Both the position numbers and the translations under genes were made by a program. Below are positions 8,044 through 15,813 of a stretch of 64,000 bases of DNA, one piece after another. The notes below the pieces were generated by a model that was not told the DNA's origin, did no database searches, and saw only the letters and a list, made by a program, of their open reading frames with translations. Source of the DNA: Mesorhizobium sp. (GTDB taxonomy: Bacteria; Pseudomonadota; Alphaproteobacteria; Rhizobiales; Rhizobiaceae); NCBI RefSeq assembly GCF_017306545.1, contig NZ_JAFKID010000023.1, positions 1-64,000 on the forward strand. Direction: 5' to 3'. Positions within the stretch are counted from its first letter, which is position 1; each line of letters starts with the position of its first letter.

Positions 8044-9002
8044 CAGGCGGCTTTCCTTTCCACCAGGTTGTTGAAGTCGGACCCGATGCGAGGCGGGAGC
8101 CAGATCGACGCCTCCCGGCCATCGGCCATCCAGCGAGCGGCGCAAGCCTGTGCGGCCTCGTTACCCGCCTGATGCAGCCGGCCGCCGTGAAGCTTGGGCA
8201 GGTCGTTGTTGGCGAAGATTGCCAGCGTCTCGATGCCAGACAGGACCGGGAACGCTTTCATGGTCCCGCTGGTCATGGTGGCCCAGATCGGGGAAATACC
8301 GAAGTTGCCGAAGACGGTCAGGGCATCCTCGATGCCTTCCGCGATGTTCAGCCGGGTCGTCACTTCCTCGTCAGGCGTGAGCTTCACGACTGCACCGCCG
8401 GAAGGACCCAGCATCTTCTTGGCGCTCGCCAACCCCGCCACCTTGGCCTTGCCGGAACCGTCCGGTTGCAAGGCCGTGCGGTGCACGCCCTGAAACAGGT
8501 TCGTCTCGGCATTCATCATCGCGGAAAGCATGGACGGAAGGCGGATGGTTTCGCCGCTGTCCAGCCGGAACGGACAGGCCGGATGGAAGCGAAGCACCTC
8601 ACCATTGTAAAGGTCGCCGGGAACATCGATGCCGCGACTGTGCAGGTAGGTTTCGGCCGGGGTGCAGCCGATGGCCTTCGCTTCCTGCCACAGGGAAGCT
8701 GCGAACTCGACGCGCTTGCTTGTATCTGGTTCCTGATGGGCAACGACGTAGGTGCGGCGCGGCTGGCCCTCCTGTCGACGCGGCGCGAACGATCCGAAGC
8801 CCAGCAGGTATCGCACATGGTCACGGCAGGCGGCGAAGTCGTCGCCCGCGAAGCTGTTGACGAGAAAGCCGTCCGGCGCGGCTTCATCGAAGGTGACGGA
8901 TAGGCTCCGGTCCCGGTTGCTATGACCGGGGCCGGGAATGACGATGCAGTTCCGGCCGGAAACATCGCCACCGAGGGCATAGGCGAGAGAGCGGATATCC
9001 AT
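8043..9002 (-). CDS. Toprim-domain primase of the mobile element
   Basis: A 319-residue protein. The N-terminal half handles substrate (GRNCIVIPGPGHSNRDRSLS at residues 17-36; no CHC2-type zinc finger is visible). The C-terminal Toprim domain has the acidic glutamate in LNIAEGIEDAL, and the later acidic motif appears as ETLAIFANNDL. Such proteins synthesise RNA primers for element replication together with the adjacent helicase. Typical P4-like primases fuse these functions; here they are separate, coupled genes. It follows the winged-helix gene directly with no gap. Confidence 0.8.
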   Translation of the reverse strand: MDIRSLAYALGGDVSGRNCIVIPGPGHSNRDRSLSVTFDEAAPDGFLVNSFAGDDFAACRDHVRYLLGFGSFAPRRQEGQPRRTYVVAHQEPDTSKRVEFAASLWQEAKAIGCTPAETYLHSRGIDVPGDLYNGEVLRFHPACPFRLDSGETIRLPSMLSAMMNAETNLFQGVHRTALQPDGSGKAKVAGLASAKKMLGPSGGAVVKLTPDEEVTTRLNIAEGIEDALTVFGNFGISPIWATMTSGTMKAFPVLSGIETLAIFANNDLPKLHGGRLHQAGNEAAQACAARWMADGREASIWLPPRIGSDFNNLVERKAA

Positions 9003-9296
9003 CTAGGCCGCCCTCCCCATCTCGCGGAGGATTGTCACCTGAGAACGCAGGACATATCGGGCATGTGTGCCGGCGAACGGGCCGCCATGATCCTCATTAA
9101 CGGTTTCGATAATGAAACCCATGCCGCGCAGCTTGAAGACGTAGTGCGACCAGCGCGGGCCGGGATGGTCAATCGGGGTGCAGCCCCGCTTGCCAGCGTC
9201 CATCAGGTTCTTGAGTGCCCAAGCATCACGCCCGATGACTTCATGGGTGCCGCCGTCAGGCTCGATCTTGGCGATAAGGCGAAGTTTGTCGCTCAT
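9003..9296 (-). CDS. Small winged-helix-like protein of the replication operon
   Basis: A 97-residue protein with alternating helices and strands: WALKNLMDAGKRGCTPIDHP, then WSHYVFKLRGMGFIIETVNE. This is typical of small phage winged-helix proteins annotated beside primases. It probably binds DNA, either as a replication accessory or as a repressor. Its stop abuts the primase ATG without a gap, and its ATG overlaps the upstream stop (ATGA), so it is in the middle of a tightly packed operon. Confidence 0.6.
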   Translation of the reverse strand: MSDKLRLIAKIEPDGGTHEVIGRDAWALKNLMDAGKRGCTPIDHPGPRWSHYVFKLRGMGFIIETVNEDHGGPFAGTHARYVLRSQVTILREMGRAA

Positions 9297-9505
9297 GCGC
9301 GCAACCCTCCGATGCCGGCGAGTTCGCAGATCAGCCGGGCGGTTGAAATGGAAAGACGGAAGCGGCGCGAGATGATCGACGCAGCTATATCCGTTGCGGA
9401 GTGGGGCGGATTGCGGTATTCAGAAGGGGTCCAGACCTTATCGAATACCGCCCCGCCGTTCCCTGCGTTTGCCCGCAGGGGCGGCGTTTCGCTATGGAGG
9501 CGCAT
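9293..9505 (-). CDS. Small hypothetical protein of the replication operon
   Basis: A 70-residue protein with a polar N-terminus and a basic helical C-terminal half (ISRRFRLSISTARLICELAG). No family is recognised. The reason to accept it is its position: it overlaps the following gene by 4 bp and starts 2 bp before the preceding stop, filling the operon exactly. The C-terminal half could form an HTH, but this is not certain. Confidence 0.5.
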   Translation of the reverse strand: MRLHSETPPLRANAGNGGAVFDKVWTPSEYRNPPHSATDIAASIISRRFRLSISTARLICELAGIGGLRA

Positions 9506-9506
9506 G

Positions 9507-9686
9507 TTACGCCTCCTTTGCGGAGGGCAGCTTTTCGATGTAGCGGCGAAGGTCTTCGGCCATGATGATGGTGCGCCGGCCGGCTTTACGTGCCGGGAGG
9601 TCGCCTAGCTTCATGGCTTCATAGAGGTGCGAGCGCGTGAGCCCGCTTGCCTCGACTGCCTGCCTGACATTCAGGGAGAAAGTCAT
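9507..9686 (-). CDS. AlpA/excisionase-like DNA-binding protein
   Basis: A 59-residue protein with the layout of phage AlpA and recombination directionality factors: a HTH (VRQAVEASGLTRSHLYEAMK) followed by a wing (GDLPARKAGRRTIIMAEDLR). AlpA proteins activate integrase genes and control excision of P4-like satellites. It is the first gene of the leftward replication operon and lies just below an array of short direct repeats that may be its binding sites. Upstream ATGs at 9695 and 9713 are possible; an AAAGGA motif favours the start near 9686-9695. Confidence 0.75.
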   Translation of the reverse strand: MTFSLNVRQAVEASGLTRSHLYEAMKLGDLPARKAGRRTIIMAEDLRRYIEKLPSAKEA

Positions 9687-9768
9687 AATTCGCATCGTCC
9701 TTTCGTTTGGCATCCGATTGATCCGAATGCGTCCGGTTGGTGACGACGCTGAGAATGATGAGAGCTAT

Positions 9769-9828
9769 TTCCGCAGTCGATTTCCGCAGAATTCCGCAAG
9801 CCCTAACGCAATTCCGCAGAATTCCGCG
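9769..9828. repeat. Array of five direct TTCCGCA repeats (candidate iterons)
   Basis: The heptamer TTCCGCA occurs at 9769, 9782, 9792 and 9812, and as TTCCGCG at 9822, all in the same orientation. The last four are spaced 10, 20 and 10 bp, so they face the same side of the helix. The array lies between the AlpA-like gene and the 252-bp-upstream hypothetical gene region, directly upstream of the replication operon. It could be the element's replication origin, or the binding site of the AlpA-like factor or integrase arm sites. The downstream 9841-9890 stretch is AT-rich, as origins often are. Confidence 0.55.
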
Positions 9829-9861
9829 ACGGCGAGACAATCCCGCAAAACATTGAAATAA

Positions 9862-10587
9862 CTACACTTTATTTTGTGGTGAAATCCCCACTTTCTCTGC
9901 AATTTTTTCGAGGGGCAGCGAATTAAACTTCCCCGGCTTGCCCCATTCGGTCGGCTGGAAGTCCTCAAATGCCTTTCGTGTGGCCGTCGTTGATACGCCA
10001 GGCCACTTCCAATCCGCGATTGTGTGGAAATGCTCCCTCCCCACTCGCCAATCGTTTTTCTTACCGTGATCCTGCCAGTTCTTTAGAACCGCGCGCATAA
10101 GCGCATTGATATCGTCCTGGGTCGGTAGCCGGCTCGGCGTTACATCAAGCGCGAGGCTTGCGAGGAAGCTATCTAGAGATTGGCGTGGCACGAATATCCA
10201 CAAATCCGAGAGTGTTTGCCCGGCAATCCGGCCGTCCATTCTGCAGCTATCGAAATAGGCCGTCAGATCGTCTCTTATCCATTGGTCGGGCGGGAGGGGC
10301 TTTGAATATGCGCCGCCGCTAAGCCCTCGTAGGACATAGGACACTTTCCCTTCCGCCAAGGCTGTTGCAAGGGTTTCAGCTGCCCCTTTGAAAAGCTCGC
10401 GGTCTTCCCGCTTGTCCGAGTAGGGAGACAGGGACGCATCCCATTTATCTCCGAATTGCCTCCAGCCAACTTCGCGGACGGCCCGGGCGAGGAATACCAT
10501 TCCCAGCAAATCACGCGGCCACTCTGTTGGAGTGTCCCAAAATTCCTTGTTCCAGCGGTCGTAATCCGCCTTATCTCGCCAATCCAT
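9862..10587 (-). CDS. Hypothetical cargo protein next to the integrase
   Basis: A 241-residue soluble protein (starts MDWRDKADYDRWNKEFWDTP) with many Trp and charged residues. I do not recognise a family, transmembrane segment or nucleotide-binding motif. An AAGGTG motif supports the ATG at 10587 over an upstream one. Base composition is visibly lower in GC than the chromosomal genes. In P4-like elements the gene next to the integrase is often a variable cargo gene, sometimes for phage defence. That role is only a possibility here. Confidence 0.6.
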   Translation of the reverse strand: MDWRDKADYDRWNKEFWDTPTEWPRDLLGMVFLARAVREVGWRQFGDKWDASLSPYSDKREDRELFKGAAETLATALAEGKVSYVLRGLSGGAYSKPLPPDQWIRDDLTAYFDSCRMDGRIAGQTLSDLWIFVPRQSLDSFLASLALDVTPSRLPTQDDINALMRAVLKNWQDHGKKNDWRVGREHFHTIADWKWPGVSTTATRKAFEDFQPTEWGKPGKFNSLPLEKIAEKVGISPQNKV

Positions 10588-10747
10588 CGCACACCTTCGC
10601 GATGCACCTATAGGGACCACAGGGAAACCGGGAGGTGCACCCCGGCTTGTCGGCTGGCCGGCCTATCCCTGCGGGTTCGGTCAATTCCCCCGCTGATGGG
10701 AGGTTTTGTCAGTTTTGTCAGTTCGGCTTTTGAGCGTTTTCGCGTTT

Positions 10748-11992
10748 TCACGATGCTTTCGCCTTCCTCGCATCGCTGAGCTTCGAAACGTTGCCGGCCT
10801 TGGCGGCGGCCAGATAATCGGCCCATGCCTGCATGAGCTTCCGGCGCTTCTCCAGTGCATCCGAGCGGCGATAGGCGCGCTCGACCTCGTTCCCGACCTT
10901 GTGGGCCAATGCAGCTTCGGCCACGTCGCGCGGGAAGCTGGTTACGTCGCCGGCCCAATCGCGGAAGGCGGAACGGAAGCCGTGAACGGTGATATCCGTG
11001 AGCTTCATGCGCCGAAGCAGCATCATCATCGCCATGTTGGACAGTGGCCGGCCGTGCTTGGCGTCCTGCTTGTTTCCGGGCCGTGGATCGCCGGCAAAGA
11101 TGAAGTCGCCGCCGGGATGGACTTCCTGCAAAGCCTTGAGCAGATCAATGGCGACGGATGACAGGGCGACCACATGGGTTTCGCCTCCCTTCATCCGTTC
11201 GGCCGGCACCGTCCATACCTTGCGGTCAAAGTCGATTTCCTGCCACTTGGCCCCGATGGTTTCGCCGGATCGGGCGGCGGCCAGGATCGTGAATTCCAAT
11301 GCCCGCGCCGCCATGGCCTCGGATGCCCGCAGCCGCACCATGAAGGCCGGTACCTTGTCGTAGGCCATGGCAGGTTGGTGACCGCGCTGGAGCTTCTGAC
11401 GGCGAGGCAGGAGATTGCGAAGGTTGCCGCGCCACGCTGCCGGGTTCTCTCCCGAGCGCCAGCCCTTCACCTTGGCATATTCAAGGACGCGCTCTATCCG
11501 GCCCCGAAGGCGGGATGCCGTTTCGCTCTTTGCCGTCCATACCGGTGTCAGAACCTTCAAAACGTCTTCCGTGGTGATTTGCGACACGCGCTTGGAGCGA
11601 AGGGAGCGGCAATAGCTGTCACCGAGCGTCTGGCGCCACTGGTATTCATGCTTGTCGTTGCGCCATTCGGCCTTGATGCTCTCAATGAACCGGTCGGAAC
11701 ATTCCCCGAAAGTCGGTTCGGCCTCTTTGGCCTTCTCGGCTATCGGGTCGCGGCCTTCTGCTACTGCCTCACGACAACTGATGGCGGTTGCCCTCGCCTT
11801 GGCGAGCGAGACGGCAGGATAGGCGCCCATACCCATCTCGCGGCGCTTGCCGTCCGCCACCCACATGAACAGCCATGACTTGGTGCCGGTAGGGGAGACG
11901 TTGAGATAGAGCCCGCCGCCGTCAGAGTGGCGTCCCGGCTTCTTCGCCGCCTTCACCGCTACGTCAGATAGTTTGTTGAGGGTCCGGGCCAT
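10748..11992 (-). CDS. P4-type tyrosine recombinase integrase
   Basis: A 414-residue integrase with the N-terminal DUF4102 arm-binding domain (residues about 5-90, HSDGGGLYLNV and MGMGAYPAVSLAKAR), a core-binding domain (95-190) and the catalytic domain. The catalytic residues visible are R241 (AARSGE), H337 and R340 (HGFRSAFRDW), H364 (LAHKVG) and Y374 (VERAYRRSD). It inserts and excises the element at an attachment site. Start chosen at the second ATG, where GAAAGAAG precedes. A perfect 9-bp inverted repeat spans the start codon region, suggesting regulation. No tRNA target is visible to the right of the gene. Confidence 0.92.
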   Translation of the reverse strand: MARTLNKLSDVAVKAAKKPGRHSDGGGLYLNVSPTGTKSWLFMWVADGKRREMGMGAYPAVSLAKARATAISCREAVAEGRDPIAEKAKEAEPTFGECSDRFIESIKAEWRNDKHEYQWRQTLGDSYCRSLRSKRVSQITTEDVLKVLTPVWTAKSETASRLRGRIERVLEYAKVKGWRSGENPAAWRGNLRNLLPRRQKLQRGHQPAMAYDKVPAFMVRLRASEAMAARALEFTILAAARSGETIGAKWQEIDFDRKVWTVPAERMKGGETHVVALSSVAIDLLKALQEVHPGGDFIFAGDPRPGNKQDAKHGRPLSNMAMMMLLRRMKLTDITVHGFRSAFRDWAGDVTSFPRDVAEAALAHKVGNEVERAYRRSDALEKRRKLMQAWADYLAAAKAGNVSKLSDARKAKAS

Positions 11993-12022
11993 CCCCACTT
12001 CTTTCCCCATTTCGAAGTGGGG
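11993..12022. repeat. 9-bp inverted repeat at the integrase start
   Basis: CCCCACTTC at 11993-12001 is mirrored exactly by GAAGTGGGG at 12014-12022 with a 12-bp spacer. The left arm abuts the integrase ATG, so a protein bound here or an mRNA hairpin would block integrase translation or transcription. It may be an autoregulatory operator, or an inverted core of the attachment site. Nothing in the sequence distinguishes these. Confidence 0.45.
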
Positions 12023-12197
12023 ATGATACCGGACGGAACCGGATAGAACGAGACATAAAATTCCATTCCACCTTATTTATCAAAGGGGATTGGGATGGAA
12101 CGGGACGCAGCCGGATGGTAGTTCGACGGAGATTGGCTCCACCATCACTTCCCTGAAATCAGCTGAAATTCCTGTTGGCGGCAGGCAGCGGCCGGAG

Positions 12198-12389
12198 TCA
12201 CGGCTGCGTGGGAGCTGGCCTGCTTCCGTCCAGATCCTGCATCGGCACGTCGCGCTTGAGCAATTCCCCCAGCACATAGGTCATCTCGCGCAGCAAGAGG
12301 CGCATGTCGTCGGCGGTGAGCGTTTCGGCATGGTCAGCCGCATCCATGATGTCGACAAGCAGATCGACGCCTCTCTGGTGCAGTTTCAT
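12198..12389 (-). CDS. Small hypothetical protein beside the island
   Basis: A 63-residue helical protein: MKLHQRGVDLLVDIMDAADH, then a segment with LRLLLREMTYVLGELLKRD. The ordered helices and Leu/acidic pattern make it look coding. No family is recognised. It has no obvious partner. It lies between the integrase and gnd, and is the first gene that looks chromosomal, so it helps bound the island. An open extension upstream to 12707 has poor composition and was not used. Confidence 0.5.
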   Translation of the reverse strand: MKLHQRGVDLLVDIMDAADHAETLTADDMRLLLREMTYVLGELLKRDVPMQDLDGSRPAPTQP

Positions 12390-12663
12390 GCCGGCCTCCG
12401 TGATCTCGGTCGTCCGCGACGGGTCGCCAAGTGGTAAGGGGTCGCGGCGACCCTGTCGAGTGATGCTCTGAAGGGCCGCGGCCTGGTGTGGCGGCGCCCC
12501 CGAACAAGAAGATTTGACAGGGAGCCGGCACGACGGCACTGGCCGCACGCATGGCTTGTCCCATATTGTTCTGGCCTGAAGCCGGGAGTTGAGGGATTGT
12601 CTGCCTCCTTGCCGCGCCGGTTCGAGGCGCGGAGCGCGGGCGGACACCAAAACAGGAGAAATC

Positions 12664-13668
12664 ATGCAGATCGGAATGATGGGGTTGGGCCGCATGGGCG
12701 CCAACATGGTTCGCCGCCTGATGCGCGCCGGCCACGAATGCGTTGTCTACGACATCAGCGCCGATGCCGTGGCGGCCTTGGTCAAGGACGGCGCCGTCGG
12801 CGCTTCCAGCATGCAGGACTTCGTTTCGAAGCTGTCGAAGCCGCGCACCGCCTGGCTGATGCTGCCGGCGGCCATCACGCCCAAGATCGCCGACCAGGTG
12901 GCGGCGCTGATGGACAAGGGCGACACCATCGTCGACGGCGGCAATTCCTATTATCACGACGCGGTCGACCAGGCGGCGGAACTGGCGCAGAAGGGCATCG
13001 ACTTCGTCGATGTCGGCACCAGCGGCGGTGTCTGGGGGTTGGAACGCGGCTATTGCCTGATGATCGGCGGGCCGGACGGCGCGGTGAAGCGCCTCGACCC
13101 GATCTTTGCGGCGCTCGCCCCCGGCGCGGACCCCGGCGCCACGCCGGACAAGGCGGCCGGCACCGCGCCCTACGGCTATCTGCATTGCGGCCCGAGCGGC
13201 GCCGGCCACTTCGTCAAGATGGTGCACAACGGCATCGAATACGGCGTCATGGCCGCTTACGCCGAGGGCATGAACATCCTGAAAGCCGCCAATGCCGGCA
13301 AGGAAAAGCGCGCCGCCGACGCCGAGACCAGCCCGCTGCCGACGCCGCAATATTACCAGTTCGATATCGACCTGCCGGCAGTGGCCGAAGTCTGGCGGCA
13401 CGGCTCGGTCATCGGCTCCTGGCTGCTCGACCTCACCGCCGGTGCGCTGAAGGACGACCCGGCGCTGGCGAAGTTCGGCGGCCGCGTCTCCGATTCCGGC
13501 GAAGGGCGCTGGACGCTGAAGGCCGCCATCGACACCGGCGTGCCGGCGCCGGTGCTCTCTTCGGCGCTGTTCGACCGCTTTGCCTCGCAAGGTGAATCGG
13601 CCTTCGCCGACAAGCTTTTGTCGGCCATGCGCTTCGCCTTCGGCGGCCATGTCGAGAAGAAGGGCTGA
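12664..13668 (+). CDS. gnd: 6-phosphogluconate dehydrogenase, decarboxylating (short form)
   Basis: Oxidatively decarboxylates 6-phosphogluconate to ribulose 5-phosphate in the pentose phosphate pathway, in the cytosol. The 334-residue protein starts with a Rossmann motif (GMMGLGRMGANM, residues 4-15) and contains VDGGNSYYHDA and the substrate motif GPSGAGHFVKMVHNGIEYG. The short length is that of the Gnd-type often specific for NAD rather than the about 470-residue NADP type. ATG follows ACAGGAGAAATC, a strong ribosome site, so longer upstream frames were rejected. zwf follows after 6 bp, so the two genes form one operon. Confidence 0.95.
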   Translation: MQIGMMGLGRMGANMVRRLMRAGHECVVYDISADAVAALVKDGAVGASSMQDFVSKLSKPRTAWLMLPAAITPKIADQVAALMDKGDTIVDGGNSYYHDAVDQAAELAQKGIDFVDVGTSGGVWGLERGYCLMIGGPDGAVKRLDPIFAALAPGADPGATPDKAAGTAPYGYLHCGPSGAGHFVKMVHNGIEYGVMAAYAEGMNILKAANAGKEKRAADAETSPLPTPQYYQFDIDLPAVAEVWRHGSVIGSWLLDLTAGALKDDPALAKFGGRVSDSGEGRWTLKAAIDTGVPAPVLSSALFDRFASQGESAFADKLLSAMRFAFGGHVEKKG

Positions 13669-13674
13669 GGACGC

Positions 13675-15051
13675 ATGAGCGAACAACGATCCGACGTTCT
13701 GGTGCTGTTCGGCGCCACCGGCGACCTCGCCCACAAGAAGATCTTTCCCGCGCTTTATTCGATGGTCAAGCGCGGCAGCCTGACGGAGCCCGTCGTCGGC
13801 ATCGCCTATGACGACTGGACGGTCGAGCAGCTCGTCGAGCGCGCCCATGACGGCATCAAGACCGCCCTCGGCACGGTGGACGAGGCGGTGTTCAAGAAGC
13901 TCGCCGGTCTGCTGCGCTATGTCAGCGGCGATTATCGCAACCAGTCCACCTTCGACAAGCTGACGGAGGCGCTGCAAGGCTTCCACCGTCCGCTCTACTA
14001 TCTCGCCGTGCCGCCCTCGATGTTCGAGCCGGTGGTGCAGGGGCTGGAACAGTCGGGCGGCGCCAGGGGCGCGCGGCTGATGGTGGAAAAACCGTTCGGC
14101 CGCGATCTCCAGTCGGCGCGCTGGCTGAACCGCGTGCTGCATCTGGTGTTCGATGAAAAGGCGATCTTCCGCATCGACCACTATCTCGGCAAGGAGGCGA
14201 TCCAGAACCTTCTCTATTTCCGCTTCGCCAATGCCTTCCTCGAGCCGATCTGGAACCGCAACTACGTCGAGAGCGTACAGATCACCATGGCCGAGAACTT
14301 CGGCGTCGAGGGGCGTGGGAAATTCTACGACGAGGTCGGCTGCATCCGCGACGTGGTGCAGAATCACCTGCTCAACGTGCTCCTGCTGCTCGCCATGGAG
14401 CCGCCCATCAGCCAGCAGGCCGACGACCTGATCGACGAGAAGGTGCAGGTTCTGAAAGCCGTGCGCACGCTGACGAAGGACGACGTCGTGCGCGGGCAGT
14501 TCGACGGTTATCTCAAGGAACCGGGCGTCAAGCCGGGCTCGACGGTGGAAACCTTCGCCGCCGCGCGCTTCTTCGTCGACACCTGGCGCTGGCAGGACGT
14601 GCCTTTCTTCATCCGCGCCGGCAAGAACCTGCCGGTGAAGGCGACCGAGGTGGTGGTGCAGTTCCGCCGCCCGCCGCTGGCCGTCTTCGACCAGTTCAAG
14701 CGCAACGAAGGAAACTACGTGCGCTTTCGCATCAGCCCGGAGGTGGTCATCGGCATCGGCGCGCGGCGCAAGGCAGCCGGCGACGAGATGGTCGGCGAGC
14801 AGGTCGAATTGACCGCGACAGACCAGGACAAGGGCGACATGGAGCCGTATGAGCGCCTGATCGGCGACGCCATGAACGGCAACAGCCAGCTTTTCACCCG
14901 CCAGGACGCCAGCGAGATCGCCTGGCGCATCGTCGGGCCGGTGCTGGACGAGGCATCGCCGCCCGCCGTCTACAAGCCCGGCACCTGGGGGCCGGCCGAG
15001 GCGATGAAGGATTTTGCCCCGCCCAACGGCTGGATCGATCCGGCGCAATAG
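13675..15051 (+). CDS. zwf: Glucose-6-phosphate 1-dehydrogenase
   Basis: Oxidises glucose 6-phosphate to 6-phosphogluconolactone. The nucleotide-binding motif is [19 protein letters not shown] (residues 9-27), the family signature RIDHYLGKE is near residue 166, and EKPFGRDL is upstream of it. At 458 residues it is about 30 shorter than the usual Zwf of rhizobia; it resembles a shorter actinobacterial-type branch. It lies 6 bp after gnd and upstream of a ROK-family kinase, so substrate phosphorylation, oxidation and decarboxylation are encoded together. No 6-phosphogluconolactonase gene is in this cluster. Confidence 0.95.
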   Translation: MSEQRSDVLVLFGATGDLAHKKIFPALYSMVKRGSLTEPVVGIAYDDWTVEQLVERAHDGIKTALGTVDEAVFKKLAGLLRYVSGDYRNQSTFDKLTEALQGFHRPLYYLAVPPSMFEPVVQGLEQSGGARGARLMVEKPFGRDLQSARWLNRVLHLVFDEKAIFRIDHYLGKEAIQNLLYFRFANAFLEPIWNRNYVESVQITMAENFGVEGRGKFYDEVGCIRDVVQNHLLNVLLLLAMEPPISQQADDLIDEKVQVLKAVRTLTKDDVVRGQFDGYLKEPGVKPGSTVETFAAARFFVDTWRWQDVPFFIRAGKNLPVKATEVVVQFRRPPLAVFDQFKRNEGNYVRFRISPEVVIGIGARRKAAGDEMVGEQVELTATDQDKGDMEPYERLIGDAMNGNSQLFTRQDASEIAWRIVGPVLDEASPPAVYKPGTWGPAEAMKDFAPPNGWIDPAQ

Positions 15052-15105
15052 AGCAATTGCAGGAAAAATGCGAAGCGGTTTTCCGTCCGGAACTGCGCAA
15101 CAAAA
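15051..15105 (+). repeat. Half of a common rhizobial palindromic intergenic repeat
   Basis: The stretch GAGCAATTGCAGGAAAAATG, followed by a loop and TTTTCCGTCCGGAACTGC, folds into an imperfect hairpin. Very similar sequence is scattered through Mesorhizobium and related genomes between genes. Here it directly follows the zwf stop and may separate zwf from the ROK kinase at RNA level. Confidence 0.5.
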
Positions 15106-15123
15106 CGATCCAGGATGGTTGCG

Positions 15124-15813
15124 ATGGCGAAGAAGATCACAGGTGAAAAGGTCGTGCTGGCCGTCGATGTCGGCGGCTCGCATGTCAAGATCAGGTTGAG
15201 TTCGGGTGGCGAGGAACGCCGCGTCGTCTCCGGCCCGGACATGGGCGCCGCCGACATGATCGACAAAGTGAAGACGCTCGCCGACGGGCTGGCCTTCGAC
15301 GTCGTGTCGATCGGCTATCCCGGCCCGGTCGTGCGCAACCACATCACCGTCGAGCCGCACAATCTGGGCAAAGGCTGGGTCGGCGTTGACTTCGCCAAAG
15401 CCTTCGGCAAGCCGGTGAAAGTCGTCAACGACGCGCTGATGCAGGCTGCCGGCTCCTACGAGGGCGGCCGCATGCTGTTTCTCGGCCTCGGCACCGGCTT
15501 GGGCGCCGCGATGATCGTGGAACATGTCGGCCTGCCGATGGAACTGGCGCACCTGCCCTATCGCAAGGGCAGGAGTTTTGAAGCCTATGTCGGCGAGCGC
15601 GGGTTAGAAAAGCGCGGCAAGAAGAAGTGGCACGCCTCCGTTTTCGACGTGACGCAGCGCCTGTCGGCCGCCTTGCAGGCCGATTACGTCGTCATCGGCG
15701 GCGGCAATGTCGAAAAGCTGGAGAAGCTGCCGCCGAACGCCCGGCGCGGCGACAACGAAAACGCCTTCAAGGGCGGTTTTCGCCTCTGGCACGAGCCGGC
15801 GCTCGTCATCTGA
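15124..15813 (+). CDS. ROK-family kinase, possible polyphosphate/ATP glucokinase
   Basis: The 229-residue protein has a phosphate-binding loop (VLAVDVGGSHVKIRL, near the N-terminus), the middle motif IGYPGPV, the catalytic-type aspartate in VVNDALMQAAG, and LGLGTGLGAAMI. These mark the actin-like ATPase fold of ROK kinases. Its short length and position after gnd and zwf fit a glucose kinase of the polyphosphate glucokinase type, but the phosphate donor cannot be read from sequence. The ROK zinc-binding Cys-rich motif is absent. A second, unrelated glucokinase (Glk) lies at 49.7 kb. The second ATG was chosen because AGGA lies 9 bp upstream. Confidence 0.8.
   Translation: MAKKITGEKVVLAVDVGGSHVKIRLSSGGEERRVVSGPDMGAADMIDKVKTLADGLAFDVVSIGYPGPVVRNHITVEPHNLGKGWVGVDFAKAFGKPVKVVNDALMQAAGSYEGGRMLFLGLGTGLGAAMIVEHVGLPMELAHLPYRKGRSFEAYVGERGLEKRGKKKWHASVFDVTQRLSAALQADYVVIGGGNVEKLEKLPPNARRGDNENAFKGGFRLWHEPALVI

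Larger units (their letters stand above)
1..12060. mobile_element. Integrated phage-like or satellite element (left end outside window)
   Basis: Nearly every gene from the left edge to the integrase is leftward and of phage or plasmid type: integrase, AlpA-like regulator, Toprim primase, RepA-type ATPase, HTH proteins, a PIN/antitoxin pair and a large phage-like protein. Core metabolism (gnd) begins just beyond. The order int-alpA-primase/helicase resembles P4-like satellites and Gram-negative phage-inducible islands. The right boundary is inferred between the integrase start (11992) and the first chromosomal-looking gene at 12389. The left end and any attL lie outside the window. No tRNA was found at the right boundary. 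Whether this is a satellite, a decayed prophage or a plasmid-like element cannot be settled here. Confidence 0.75.

Noticed and set aside
12119-12148. TTCGA followed by CTCCACCA, resembling a tRNA or tmRNA 3' end at the island border
   Set aside because: The bases around the putative T-loop do not pair into a 5-bp T-stem and no acceptor partner is found, so it is not a tRNA remnant.
12334-15552. A 1072-codon leftward open frame covering gnd, zwf and the ROK gene
   Set aside because: Its translation is Arg/His/Gly/Asp-rich without motifs, and it is fully explained as the antisense shadow of well-supported genes in GC-rich DNA.
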